DNA of 64,000 nucleotides from Petrolisthes cinctipes. Lineage: Eukaryota > Arthropoda > Malacostraca > Decapoda > Porcellanidae. The stretch spans positions 30,001 through 94,000 of the forward strand of contig JAWQEG010001421.1 of assembly GCA_033782935.1 (NCBI GenBank), given 5' to 3'. Numbering within the stretch: the first letter of the stretch is position 1; the number at the start of each line of letters is the position of its first letter. Position numbers and translations under genes: made by a program. This document shows, piece by piece, positions 51,474-62,050 of this stretch. The notes beneath the pieces were generated by a model that saw only the letters and a list, made by a program, of their open reading frames with translations, was not told where the DNA came from and did not search any database.

Positions 51474-52670
51474 CATTAAGAAAAAGACGTATCAATAAGC
51501 ATAAATTATACTGTACTATACAGTACGGTATAGCAAAACTAAAACACCATAAAATGTTGGCCTTTTTACCCTACCTTATAATAAGTAGAACCTGCACGCC
51601 ATCCCCATTTCCAACTTGTCTCCATCGAGTCATTATCACCTTTCACGTTGCCTCCTGTCATACACGTGTGTCGAGTATGGCCATCAGTCACAAAAATATT
51701 TTTCCTCGACTCGAGAGTCTTGGTACAGGTTATACTTAAACCTTGCTAACCATGTTCAAAATTACGTTCCTTGCCCTATAGAACTGCCTCTACAGTTGAG
51801 GAATTCAGTTCAACACACGTACTACAATCCGCTTCAACTAACTTGAACTAAGTATAAATGATGAAAATCGCGATTGACGTTACTCTAGTCTGGCTGCTGA
51901 TCCAGGGAAAGGACAATGATACAGTGATGGATGTTGATGTCAGCAAGGTAAGGTAAGGCGAAAAGGCCTCCATAGTCCATATCAATCATGCCTGCGCAAA
52001 CTGGGCGGTTGTGCAATGTGCAGGCATAACCGTGGTGTGTGGTTGTGATTGATGGTTTGCACAAATGACTGAACTATATCCAACAAGCTTTTCGTTAATT
52101 ACACGCTTGTACAGTGATGCATGATAATGTGTGGTGACTGCTCAGTATTATTGCTAGTGTGTGGCAAATTTAAGTTATTGCACAGTCAATTAGTTTGCGC
52201 AGGCATGAATGATAGTCTATGGAGGCTTTAAGGCGGGAAGAATTATTAGCCTAAATTATCATCGGCGCTTCCCTGCGAGATTTATGTACAGAATGTGACA
52301 ATTTTGTTACTGTTCTTATTATATTTGTGCTTGGTTACACTTAATTATCGTTTTATTCCGTATTCTCCACATTTGATACACTGTCTTTTTCGCTTGTTTC
52401 TTCAAACAATTTAACACTCTTCAGATGAGGAGTTTTTCATCTTTTATGTATGGCTGCTGTAATAGGTTTATTTTTTGACGTTCCTCCATGTACACAGGGC
52501 AATGTAGAACTTAATTATTATCTCTGGACTATTATCCACAAGTTCATTTGCTTCATCCACTCTTATTCTACACTTTCTTACATAGATACTTACGGAAAAA
52601 ACTACAAAGACTACAAAAAACGTGATGAGCTATTTCATATCATGTCTTCACACGACCCAGACACTAATGA

Positions 52671-52785
52671 TTGATTGACTGATTGATAGATATTAGGCGC
52701 CGCACCAGCGAGGTCATATAGCGCCAAAGAAAGGTGATAGAGAGTGAAACAGCAAGCAGGAGGATCAGAAGAAATAACAGTCGAA
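52671..52785 (-). repeat. SINE-like repeat with (AATC)n tail, copy 1
   Basis: Flanked by 13-bp direct repeats CAGACACTAATGA (52658-52670, 52786-52798). Read on the minus strand it ends ggcgcctaatatc then AATC units. The body includes ggcgctatatgacctcgc. Confidence 0.75.
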
Positions 52786-52848
52786 CAGACACTAATGACG
52801 ACAGCTGCTGACATCATAATCATTCATCACTGTACCAGACACTAATGA

Positions 52849-52939
52849 TTGATTGATTGATATTAGGCGCCCCAACGAGGTCATATAGCTCCAGAAAAGG
52901 TGATGGAGAGGACGTGAGACAGTAAGCAGGAAGGAACAA
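52849..52939 (-). repeat. SINE-like repeat with (AATC)n tail, copy 2
   Basis: The same 13-bp repeat flanks it (52836-52848, 52940-52952), and the same downstream gacgacagct follows, so insert and flank were duplicated together. Confidence 0.75.
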
Positions 52940-53254
52940 CAGACACTAATGACGACAGCTTCTAAATGTAAGAAAGTGTGAAATAAGAATGGATGAAGCT
53001 AAATTAATCATTGAACGTATGTATGTACTACGATACTATGATATGCAAGAGACTCTAATATATTTTTTGCTGTTTAAGGGCTGGCAACCTATGGAATAGC
53101 TCATTGCACCAAAGCTATAATAGGTGCAATGATTTTTGTGAGGGTAGCTGAAAATTTCGTAGGGTTTGAAAGGGGGAGTGAATGTGAATGGGAGTGTGAC
53201 CTACATACTGTACAAGGATCAGTGGATATTTATGCATTTTGATTCAATTATTTT

Positions 53255-53291
53255 ACCTCTTGAGAAAAGGGAAATGAAGTATTGATGTTGA
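53255..53291 (+). repeat. 3' fragment of the same SINE-like repeat
   Basis: cctcttgagaaaagggaaatg and tattgatgttg match the 3' ends of copies A and B. Confidence 0.5.
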
Positions 53292-53816
53292 GTAAAGGCT
53301 GGGCAGTGGATTAGGATGTTTTGTGGTTAGTGTGCTTCTAATGGCGGGAAACAAACTATCCTACTACTGTACATAATAATTCTGCATGAATTTACTAGGT
53401 TTCTATTTTACATCCTCCTCGCAAGGGAGATTACCTGCGGTGATGTGACCAGTATTTTAACGGTTTTGGCACTCCTTTGGCCATAGCCATTCTCTATCCA
53501 TTCTTCAACTGTCCCTCCTTTCCATCTATTTTCTTTATGCTTGCTGTCCCACCTCTCTGTCACCTTCTTCCTCATCCTACAGGTTCAAGACCTCGAGCAG
53601 TTTTCTTTCATCTTCTAATTTATCAATATTATACATCCTTATAGGTAATTCTTGACAGCTCAGTTTTCAATATGATACTGTAGTTATGTCAAGCTTGGGA
53701 TACAAACAGTGCGGTAATTAAGTGGCCAAGAAAAAAGTTTTACAACATTACATGCTACCTTATCTAACAGCAACTAGGATTCAAATACAGTATAGAATAA
53801 TATTCTTACAAATTCA

Positions 53817-53833
53817 TTTATTTTCAATTTATT
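53817..53833 (-). terminator. Candidate poly(A) signals for GINS3
   Basis: Two TTTATT hexamers on the plus strand (about 53817 and 53828) read AATAAA on the GINS3 strand, about 290-300 bases past its stop. The region is AT-rich, so chance occurrence is possible. Confidence 0.35.
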
Positions 53834-54118
53834 TGGGAGGTCAGGCACACGCAAACATTTTACATAGGGAAAATATTTTGCTGATACTTTATACCTGTTC
53901 ATACCAAATTATTTAATTCCATACAGGAGAAAATGTGGGCTATAATACATTTCAGTCCTAAACCTACTTCATGCAGACAAAATGAATAGTGTGCACAGTA
54001 TTTGTATCAGTCTATATGATAACAGTATATTTCTTACAGAATCTCGGCTTACTTTTAAAATTTTCCATTCTTTATGAAGTGATAATATTATTACAGACTC
54101 CATATTTTCCTCACACTT

Positions 54119-54346
54119 TCAGCTAACTTCTGAAAATTTTCTCTTATTATGTTGTGTGACCATATGAGAGGTGGTGACAATGTGAGCTCTACGTGACAAC
54201 CACAATTGGTGGTCTCGAAAAGTCTTGCGGCCAGTGAGGAACAGGGACCGTTCCAGCTGGTCTAGCTTGCTTTGGCGTGTCCCAGCGTCATCTTCTGTGG
54301 TGTTGAGAGAGGTGTCCATGATGCCACGCAGTCTCTCACGAAGTGT
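54119..54346 (-). CDS. GINS3: GINS3 exon 4 and stop
   Basis: After acceptor CTAATAG the exon reads TLRERLRGIMDTSLNTTEDD, then SKLDQLERSLFLTGRKTFRD, and ends in HNKRKFSEVS and a stop at 54119. On this strand an AATAAA occurs about 300 bases downstream (complement of 53817-53822), a plausible poly(A) signal. Confidence 0.93.
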   Translation of the reverse strand, partial: TLRERLRGIMDTSLNTTEDDAGTRQSKLDQLERSLFLTGRKTFRDHQLWLSRRAHIVTTSHMVTQHNKRKFSEVS

Positions 54347-57300
54347 CTATTAGGGAAAGCATAGTAATGAGGGTAAAATGTCTGTGAAGTACATCTTGTT
54401 TGATCTTGCTTCATTTTTTATCACTAGATGTTAGTTCAAATTATCAGTTTTTTATATGAATTATATTGTTGATTATGAATAAACTGAAATTGTTATAACA
54501 TTTGGTTAACAGTTTATCCTTCCCTCCAATAAGAAAAATCATCTGATGATGAAAATCAGTCAAGTACAATATAGTACTGTTTAGGAGTTAAAATCAAAGA
54601 GGACTGATCGTTATCTTCTTGTGTTTAACTAGCTTTCTCCAGAGCTCCCCAAGCGGGTGGTAATGGCAATTTTTCATATCTTCTTGTTCAGTGCCTTTTC
54701 TGATGGAGCAAGATGGAAACACCTTTCCATCCACATCTGACTGTGTTTCACCTTTCCCAGGAGGCCACTGAAAGCTGAGAAGGTTAGCACAGATCTCATT
54801 AACAACAAGACACAGATATCAGATTATGGGGTTTGAAAAATTTTCTATTTACTGTAAACTTCACAGATACAATACTCTACAAAGAAGTTCACTGCCCAGG
54901 GGGGCTGACTTTATTCTCTGAATATTAGCCATCCCCCACAGGGCTAGAATAAAGATTGTGTAGGATCTAGTAACTTTCTAGTGGAGTTGACAAGATCTCC
55001 CCACATGAATTAAAAATCCACTTGAGGTGTACTGCAACCGGAGTTTTTTTTTTTTTTTTTTTTTTTTCCCCATTGCTGTATGGACCGCCAGCACACGGGG
55101 GTGCATTATCCCTTTACATACAGCAGTCTATATTCCCTCCCTCTTTCCGGTCCCTTCAGGGCTAATCTCATGGAAGGTGCGGCCCTACTTGTAGCTCTTG
55201 TGGTAACGAAGACTTGGGCCCACAGCACTAGCTGTGGGGTCATAGACCTTCCCCACATTCTCCCTGACGGTCAGAAGCCCCCAGACTCCCTGGTCCAGTA
55301 AGCTCTTGTCCCATTTCCCTGGGATGTGCTTCGGTAGCCCAGGCATATAGGGTCAGCCCCTCCTTTATTTTAATTTGTTTTTTTACTGCGACCCGAGAGT
55401 ACCAGGGGTCAATGGGGCAGGAGGCCATTCTGCCCCGGGAGAACATCAACAACAAAGAAGCTCAAGTATATGTGAGGTAATCTTTGGAGGTGAAAGGATG
55501 GAAGAAGTTATTTCATTCAAACTATATGGGAACAGCAGATGGTTGCATCTATTTTTATAAGCAAAATAATCATTTAATCCTGAACAATTTTTGTTGGTAT
55601 TAGAAGAGAGTACAGTACCAGTAGTTATAACAAGAATAAAAGCAAGAAAAGCAGGTAGGCTTCTGTGTTAATATGAACAACAATGGTTATATACTAAAAT
55701 ATACACTGTAAATGGTTTAATAACAAGAGAAAGTGCTGTGTTTAACAAGAAGTAAAGCAGAACTCTATACTGTATAACAAAGAAAAACAGAACTTGGATA
55801 ATATGTGTGAACTCACCTCAACAAGCAGCAGACCTAGTGTGGTGCCCTCAGGTCCAGCCAGTGGAAGAAGGTGTTGGCCAAGTTCATAAAAATGTGGAGA
55901 GAGTGTGTGAAGGTCCACCAGAGCTGCATCAGCCTTCAATATCTCCCTGCGTCATGAGAAAATGTAATTTCATATCAGTACTGCACTACTCTAAACAAAA
56001 ACAATGTAACAGCACAAGAAATTTTTACAAATTAGGTATTTGAGAAAAAACAATATACAAAATTGAAAATGCATGGGTATATAATACCTATATATAAGAC
56101 CATAATTATAAAATGTTAGGATCAAGTCATTCTATTCCACCTGTATCTTTCCCTGAAGGTCTTGGGCAGCTGGCATGAGACGATCTGCCGACGAGAGGCC
56201 AAGGCACGCGCCAGCCAACATGGTAGCTCCAATTTAGTGCCCACTTCTAAATCTTTGCTGCCACCAGAAGGGTCCAAAAAGCCTGAAGAAAAGCATATAA
56301 ATCTTTAAAATTGGTCCATGACATAATGTATTTTATCATCCAAACCAAACAGATCAATATTGAATTATTTTTTTTTTTTTACACCTGACCATGTATGACA
56401 TGTTCTCTCAGACCTTGATGGAAGGTTATGTTCCCCTTCACACCCTGTCCATCAGCCAATTACTCATCAACAAAACAGTTACTAATTAATATAATGTACA
56501 GTACTGGTAATGTACTTTTGATTCATAACATAACTAAAGATTTTTGGTATATTATCTGGGCCTATGTCCAGTACAGTAATAAAAAAAATAAAAAAAATTT
56601 TTTGGTCTACTATGGTAATACTGCATACTTAAGGTACAATATGTACTGAATCACTAAACCTAGGTTACCAACAAGTGATTAGGCAAAACCTAGTTCACAC
56701 TGATACGGCAAAATTAACGATAATGAAGTCCTGTACAGTATTGTGCTTCAAATTCTGAAGTTCCCCTAACCCAACCTCTTTTGGAGGTAGGGCAAAGATG
56801 GGGCTAATATTGCGATTATCTGCACCAGCGAACTACTGGATAGGTTAGGTTGGGTTTGGTAGGGTTTGGTTACCTTTATCAATACTGTACCCAGTGGAAT
56901 TATCTTGTGGAAATGTATTCTTTGTTAGATATTTCAATTTTAAGATACTACTTTCTGTAGTGGAAGGATGAACTGCGGTCGGGCAGACAGCGTTACCAGG
57001 GCTATTTGGTGAAATTATGAAAGGGCCTGCAAGCAGTTGTGTACATTATGGATGACCCGCCCAATTGGGCTACTTTTGGCTACTATCCACATGATCTATT
57101 TTATTTTTATAGGTCTCAAAGGACACTAGGTTAGGTCCTGAAGGACACTAGGTTAGGTCCTGAAGGACACTAGGTTTGGTCCCGAAGTTCACTAGGTTAG
57201 ATCCTGATGGTAGCCATAAGCTAGGTTAGGTTTAATCAGGCTAGGTTGTGGTAAAAATGCACTGTCGCTCTTTTATTCCATGATACCTCAAACAGGGTAC

Positions 57301-58078
57301 TGTATATTGGTTTATCCAAAAAAATGTTGGGAAAAAATAGGTGTTTTCCATTTCTGTGAATCTGTGGCTCAACTTATACTTTACCCCAGACCTAACCTAT
57401 CGTGATGCATAATTACCGTATGATGCCACGAATGATAAAGAGAAGACTGAGTTAGGCCATAAAGACCTTGTAGCCTAACTTAGTTACAAGGGAGGAGGCA
57501 GAGAGGGGGACAGCAAGCAAGCACAAAAGAAAAATAAGGCAAGGAAGGACACATGAAGAGAACCAAGGGATAAGTAAGATAGGCTAGGGTTCAAAGGGGT
57601 GTCAAACCCCTCAGAATAATGCACACAATCTTGCAGGCACTACTGTATTACATTAATTGGCCTAACAAATTAAACAACATGGAGGGGTTCTGTTTCCTGG
57701 CATAGTTTGGAGGAATCAGTAGTAGTTTGGAGGAATCCGTAGCCTTTCAAATTCCCATAATAGGTTACATTGGAGGTAAATGAGTCCTTCAAATATTGCC
57801 ACAAAACACCACCACACACCTATAGGTAAGGAAGAGGCTTGTTTCGTGGCATGTCAAGGAGGAATCAGGAAGCCGCCAATTATTTTTACTCTTTCAACAC
57901 CACAAAATACCCAAAAAACTGTATATTTATATTATTTTATGTTTTTTTACATTATTTACTCACCTAAGTCGTGCGCAGTTTTTTCAAATTTACAGGGGAC
58001 CTTTTCATTTGTTGCTAAAATATCTTCAATGCTAAAATAGCTGGGAAAATAACTTGGGTAGTGTAGCGCCACTGCCAT
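54119..58078 (-). CDS. GINS3: GINS complex subunit 3 (PSF3), complete, four exons
   Basis: Psf3 subunit of the GINS tetramer, part of the CMG replicative helicase in the nucleus. Exons on the minus strand: 58078-57964, 56282-56141, 55946-55817, 54346-54119. All introns are GT..AG and all phases join, giving 204 residues and a stop (the human protein is 216, from memory). Motifs: N-terminal FSIEDILATNEKVPCKFE, GTKLELPCWLARAL, a ..QLPKTFRERYR.. segment, VDLHTLSPHFYELGQHLL, LRERLRGIMDTS, SKLDQLERSLFLTGRK and C-terminal NKRKFSEVS; each matches the order in PSF3. The ATG at 58078 was chosen because homology begins there; an upstream in-frame ATG at 58204 lies in repeat-like sequence. The gene converges with CanA. 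Confidence 0.94.
55044..55470. repeat. GC-rich poly(T)-headed insert in GINS3 intron 3
   Basis: A 24-base T run is followed by about 400 bases of GC-rich sequence unlike the AT-rich intron around it. The T run could be the tail of a minus-strand retroposed element. No coding match was recognised. Confidence 0.4.
55817..55946 (-). CDS. GINS3: GINS3 exon 3
   Basis: Completes Arg and reads EILKADAALVDLHTLSPHFY then ELGQHLLPLAGPEGTTLGLL and LVE. It ends on a full codon at donor GTGAGT. Confidence 0.93.
56141..56282 (-). CDS. GINS3: GINS3 exon 2
   Basis: After acceptor TTCTTCAG, completes Gly and reads FLDPSGGSKDLEVGTKLELP then CWLARALASRRQIVSCQLPK. It ends with two bases of an Arg codon at donor GTGGAA, a non-consensus but GT donor. 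Confidence 0.93.
57115..57210. repeat. 22-bp tandem repeat with TTAGG-like core
   Basis: Unit ggacactaggttaggtcctgaa, about four copies with decay in the last two. It sits in GINS3 intron 1. Confidence 0.75.
57680..57895. mobile_element. Foldback MITE family F, two broken copies
   Basis: Two partial copies side by side: gcatagtttggaggaatcag, then a truncated second tagtttggaggaatcc, and later aaatattgccacaaaacacc with gtttcgtggcatgtcaagga. They sit in GINS3 intron 1, about 70 bases from exon 1. Confidence 0.65.
57964..58078 (-). CDS. GINS3: GINS3 exon 1, start codon
   Basis: Reads MAVALHYPSYFPSYFSIEDI then LATNEKVPCKFEKTAHDL and one base of a Gly codon at donor GTGAGT. SIEDIL..NEKVPC.FE is the PSF3 N-terminal signature. 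Confidence 0.92.
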
Positions 58079-58138
58079 TGTTTTAAACTTGAACAGCTGA
58101 CTGTACAGTGGTGCCAGCTGCCAGGTCTGCCAGGAGCA

Positions 58139-58250
58139 GTGTTGCCACTTTCGACTCGGGCTCCACCCACAAAGGCAGCCCATTTCATCCACAAAAAAAT
58201 CCACATATATTTATAGTATACCCACAAATGTTTGCATATTATTTACTGTA
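58139..58250. repeat. Repeat rich in TCCACAAA at the GINS3 5' end
   Basis: ttgccacttt followed by several ccacaaa units. A related block, partly inverted, lies at 60170-60345. It overlaps the likely promoter or 5' UTR of GINS3, starting about 60 bases upstream of its ATG. Confidence 0.4.
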
Positions 58251-58317
58251 ATTAGTAAACAGTTTACGAAATTTTTGGACAAGTAATATCATTTTAACTC
58301 AGACACAGTTCATGGGT

Positions 58318-58745
58318 TCTTATGGTGTAAATGTTAGCACACTCGCCTGCAAGCGAGAAATCCCAGGTCAGTGGAATTGTTAGACAATTTATGCAGCCCC
58401 TTATGTCCCTGTTCACCTATCAGTAAGTAGGTACCTGGCTGTAAGTGCAAGCCTTGTAGGGTGGGGGAAGATGTGTTATTGTAACAAGACTTGACTGCCT
58501 TAATGACCAACACCATTAAGCCCCGGGACCCACCAGCGACAACACCTAACCCCCCACTCGTTCCTGCCCCCGCTAGCTCATGCCCACCTTGTGCATCCCA
58601 CCAAGGACCACGCTAAGACATAGGCCCTGCTACAGTACTCAAGCCTAGACAAGACTCAACGCAGGCGAGCAGGAAGACTATCTCTGGTACTTGGGATCCC
58701 TACGAACCTTGTCCCACTATTGTGAATAAAGTTGTACCTAGTATT
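58318..58745 (+). mobile_element. tRNA-derived SINE-like element
   Basis: The head tggtgtaaatgttagcacac plus cgcctgcaagcgagaaatcc resembles a tRNA arm with an A-box-like start and a decayed B box (caggtcagtggaatt). The body contains ttcacctatcagtaagtagg followed by tacctggctg, a sequence I recall from decapod repeats. A GC-rich tail ends with gaataaagttgtac, and an (AT)n run follows. Confidence 0.6.
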
Positions 58746-58789
58746 GGCATCTGCTGTAACATCCTGGTAGTAACCAGCCATCCCGGCTG

Positions 58790-58794
<5 letters not shown>

Positions 58795-58845
<51 letters not shown>
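58795..58845. repeat. (AT)n microsatellite
   Basis: About 25 AT units after the SINE-like tail. Confidence 0.95.
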
Positions 58846-58848
<3 letters not shown>

Positions 58849-59142
58849 CTTCAAGGAGGAGTTGCATGCAAGCACTCGTGGAAATTTCTGGATGTATCTA
58901 GAATATTCCATAATGTTTTTTAGCTCTTGAAGTAAGTCCCAGCCTGCTGCTGCAGTCTGTCTCATTGCTTAATTATGAGGAATTAATTAACAGTTTTTAT
59001 TCCGCCCAGCCTACGTACCGAGTTACATAACCTAATATAGCCTAGTTTGGGTGGAATTCCAAAGATAATAATTTTCGGAACGCGTCAATATATGCATGAA
59101 TTTATTTACTACTGTACATATATGGCTCCATGACTGTCTCGT

Positions 59143-59224
59143 TGTATACGATGGTGTGGTACCGGTACAATGGCTCCATGGACAAACAACAGAGCCGTCG
59201 TACAGTACCACACCATCGTATACA
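59143..59224. repeat. Perfect 20-bp inverted repeat
   Basis: TGTATACGATGGTGTGGTAC at 59143-59162 is exactly inverted at 59205-59224, with a 42-base loop. Confidence 0.8.
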
Positions 59225-59239
59225 CACACACACACATGT

Positions 59240-59507
59240 ACACCTATATGGAAGGAGCTTGTTTGTTTCGTGGCATGGTGAGGAGGAATCAGAAGCCTCC
59301 AATTTTCATACGCGATCACAGGGTCCTTTAAGGGGAAATTCTCTAGTGGGTGAATTGGAAGACTACTTATTTCTCCAAACTATACTAGAGAAAAAAAAAA
59401 AAAAAAAAAACACACACAGACACGCTCAATGGTACTAATAAGGGATCAGTTGTTTCGTGGCATAGTTTGGAGGAATCACACACCTTAAACTCACCAACAG
59501 TAGTAAT
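59240..59507. mobile_element. Foldback MITE family F, half copy plus full copy sharing a TTAA
   Basis: A right half ends CGATCACAGGGTCCT at TTAA (59328-59331), like copy 5. A copy starting GGGGAAATTCTCTAG follows directly, with gtttcgtggcatagtttgga inside. A poly(A)/CA run has grown in its loop. Confidence 0.7.
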
Positions 59508-59961
59508 CTTAGGGTTAATGTTGATAAAGTCTACGGTCATTGCTACCCACGTTTCATTATGTTAGTAAATATTGAAGGAAGATGAATGAGAAAAACCTAA
59601 TAGGGAGGGCAGTGCCACCCTTTGCCATCCCATTATGGATGAGCCTGTTTATGCTCATGAAAATTGAACACATTCACCTAGCCCACACTTTCAGGGTTAA
59701 TGTTGATAAAGTCTACGGTCATTGCTACCCACGTTTCAGTATGTTAGTAAATATTGAAGGAAGATGAATGAGAAAAACCTGAGAAAAACCTTCAAACTCA
59801 CCAACAGTAGTAATCTCAGGATTAATGTTGATAAAGTCTACTGTCATTGCTACCCATGTTTCAGTATGTTCGTAAATATTGAAGGAAGATGAATGAGAAA
59901 AACCTGATAGGGAGGGCAGTGCCACCCTTTGCCCTCCCATTATGGATGGGAGGGCAAAGGG
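59487..59961. repeat. Local duplication, two full units and one partial, with hairpin end
   Basis: The unit beginning aactcaccaacagtagtaat occurs at 59487-59640 and 59792-59946; a partial unit is at 59691-59780. The last unit ends in a 16-bp perfect hairpin (59925-59940 against 59946-59961, CCCTTTGCCCTCCCAT). Confidence 0.8.
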
Positions 59962-60169
59962 CTGAGGCACAGTCGGCGAGAGACGTTCAGTCTGTTGGAA
60001 GGGAAGGGGGAGGGGAAGCGAAGCGTACGGGAAGGAAACGAGTCTAAAAGACTGGGTCACTGGAGTATAATATTATGTGTTGTCCTTTTGGTTCGGGACA
60101 CAACATTTGACAATGTTCAAAGGTTTTCTACATAATTTCATTTTGTTGATTGATTTTAGCATATCTACA

Positions 60170-60345
60170 ACTTTTTTTTCCACAAGAAATCCACAAAATA
60201 TTAAAATTCCACAAAAGAATCCATGTACAGTTATATATCCACAAAAAAGATCCATAAATTCTGTGTTTAACTGTACTGTCTACAAAGGGTTCCACAGAAG
60301 GTAATTTTATCCATAAATTTGTGGATAATATACACGAAGTGGCAA
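60170..60345. repeat. Second TCCACAAA-rich block
   Basis: Units such as atccacaaaa recur about every 20-30 bases. The end cacgaagtggcaatactggc is the inverse of the agtgttgccacttt start at 58135. Confidence 0.4.
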
Positions 60346-60631
60346 TACTGGCCAGGAGTAAACAGGGAAATGTGTGAGGTAAAAAGGAAATTTTTTAATC
60401 TGTTGTTCAAGTTGGGAGAATTTCGTCAAGCAGACCTGGCAACACTGTAATCTAGATGACAGTAATGACACTCACTGGGTATCTGGCAACAGTGTTTGTT
60501 TATTGACAAGTGACTGGTGGTGGAAAGACCTCCTCGTTATATTATTTCAATGAGCTTTTATATTCATTTTTGTCACGAGTCTTGCATTCAGGAAAGCTAA
60601 TATTTTTCTAGGGAGATTGCAGCCGGTACTG

Positions 60632-60836
60632 ACGTTAACTTAATGTTAAAAATAACTATATTATTGAGTGAAAACAACGATAACTGAGTGAATGGAGCCG
60701 GTAATATCACTGGTGTCGGCAGGAGGTATGCGTTAACTTAATATTAAAAGAATATCGATATAAGAAAAAAAGAACGATAATATTAAGTAAATGGAGCCTC
60801 CGAGCCGGTAATATCAATGGTGTCAGCAGGAGGTAC
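60632..60836. repeat. About 100-bp tandem duplication
   Basis: Two units share gttaacttaat, ggagccggtaatatca and aggaggta; they differ by small indels. Confidence 0.65.
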
Positions 60837-61099
60837 GATGATAATGATGATGGAACAACAACCTCACCTTCACCACCACTAACACCCACACACCAACCTC
60901 CAGCCAGCCCCTGGGGTTATGTGTAAGTCAGTTTGTTTAACTCGTAAGGAAATACAATCCAATAGCCAAATAACGGTACAAGTTGCCAGTGTGAATATTC
61001 CTTGAAAAAGGCAATATCAGTAGCCAACCTTAACGTTAGTCATTGTCAAAACCATGTGATGGCTGTAAAAATTGTTGATTTACATATACTTGCGTATTA

Positions 61100-62050
61100 G
61101 ATGGCGCCTCCGGCGCCATACACTCATACACTCAGCCCTACGGGTGCCTTCGGCGTCTTTGTGCACTACCAACAGACATAGCGGGAACAGGCTTCTATGT
61201 ACCATTGGCTGCTATGTCCCAGTGGCTGCTATGTACCATCCATGGCTGCTAAGCAGTATGCACCGCGGTTGCTATGTACCATAAACCAAATAGGGTATGC
61301 AAGGTTTTTAAACACATTGTATATGATACATTTTTTTTAGTTTTTACAATACAACTTACCCTTAAAGTGTGATGAAGGAATTTTGAAACAAACTGTATAG
61401 GCCTCCTATGCGTACAGTACCATAAGCCTGCTCATTTATTACGGTACTTCGAAACTCCAGTGGACCTGCTCATTCATTACTTCGAAACTCCAGTGGATCT
61501 GCTCATTCATTACTTTGAAACTCCAGTGGACCTGCTCATCAGTTACTTCACAACTTCAGTGGAGTGTGGACCTGCTTATTCAGTTATCCTTCTGGTGCAA
61601 TAATGGCATGTGCTGTTTTCATTTGTTCAGGATGTGGGTTGGAAGTATACTCACCAAAGTCAACCAACAATGGTACAGTTGGCCAGTGGCCAAACATGAA
61701 GCTGGTTTGGCTCGTTACTTGTGAGGTAGCCACAAAAGAAAGGAAAGTGAAAAAAGATGTAGTTTGTTGACAGGCAGACAGTAAAATATTATTACTGTCT
61801 GCTTGTCAACAAACTATAACTTTTGCTCACTTTCCTTCCTGTTGTAGCCATCTCACAAGTACCAGATTCATATGTGGGCAACTGTACATGTAAACCAGAG
61901 CCATGGTACTGTACTGTACATAGGAGCCGGTACATAGCAGCCCTGCAATGGTACGTATAAGCCAAAGCGGTGGTACATTGTAGCCGACGGTACATAGCAG
62001 CTAAGAAGCGACATAGCACGTGCTTGTAGTTTTGCCCCTCCACACTATTC
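61100..62050. repeat. Large imperfect inverted repeat (foldback)
   Basis: The centre is at about 61787: agtttgttgacaggcagaca (61761-61780) pairs with tgtctgcttgtcaacaaact (61796-61815). Pairing continues outward through ggaaagtg, cttgtgag and gtacagttg blocks, and then the ggctgctatgtacc repeats (61205-61280) against ggtacatagcagc repeats (61930-62000). A 33-bp tandem block (61433-61583) interrupts the left arm. Confidence 0.7.
61433..61583. repeat. 33-bp tandem repeat, about 4.5 units
   Basis: Unit cattcattacttcgaaactc + cagtggacctgct, with substitutions in later units. Confidence 0.75.

Larger units (their letters stand above)
50049..53816. other. Intergenic, mostly AT-rich decayed repeats
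   Basis: Contains a TTAGG-like stretch (51060-51130), the possible hAT end, the (AATC)n SINE-like pair and unassigned sequence. No gene was recognised. Confidence 0.6.

Noticed and set aside
57956..58204. GINS3 starting at the upstream in-frame ATG (58204).
   Set aside because: The 42 extra residues come from the TCCACAAA repeat, and family homology starts at the ATG at 58078.
58318..58390. Functional tRNA gene.
   Set aside because: The tRNA-like head has a decayed B box and no closing acceptor stem; it is the front of a SINE-like repeat.
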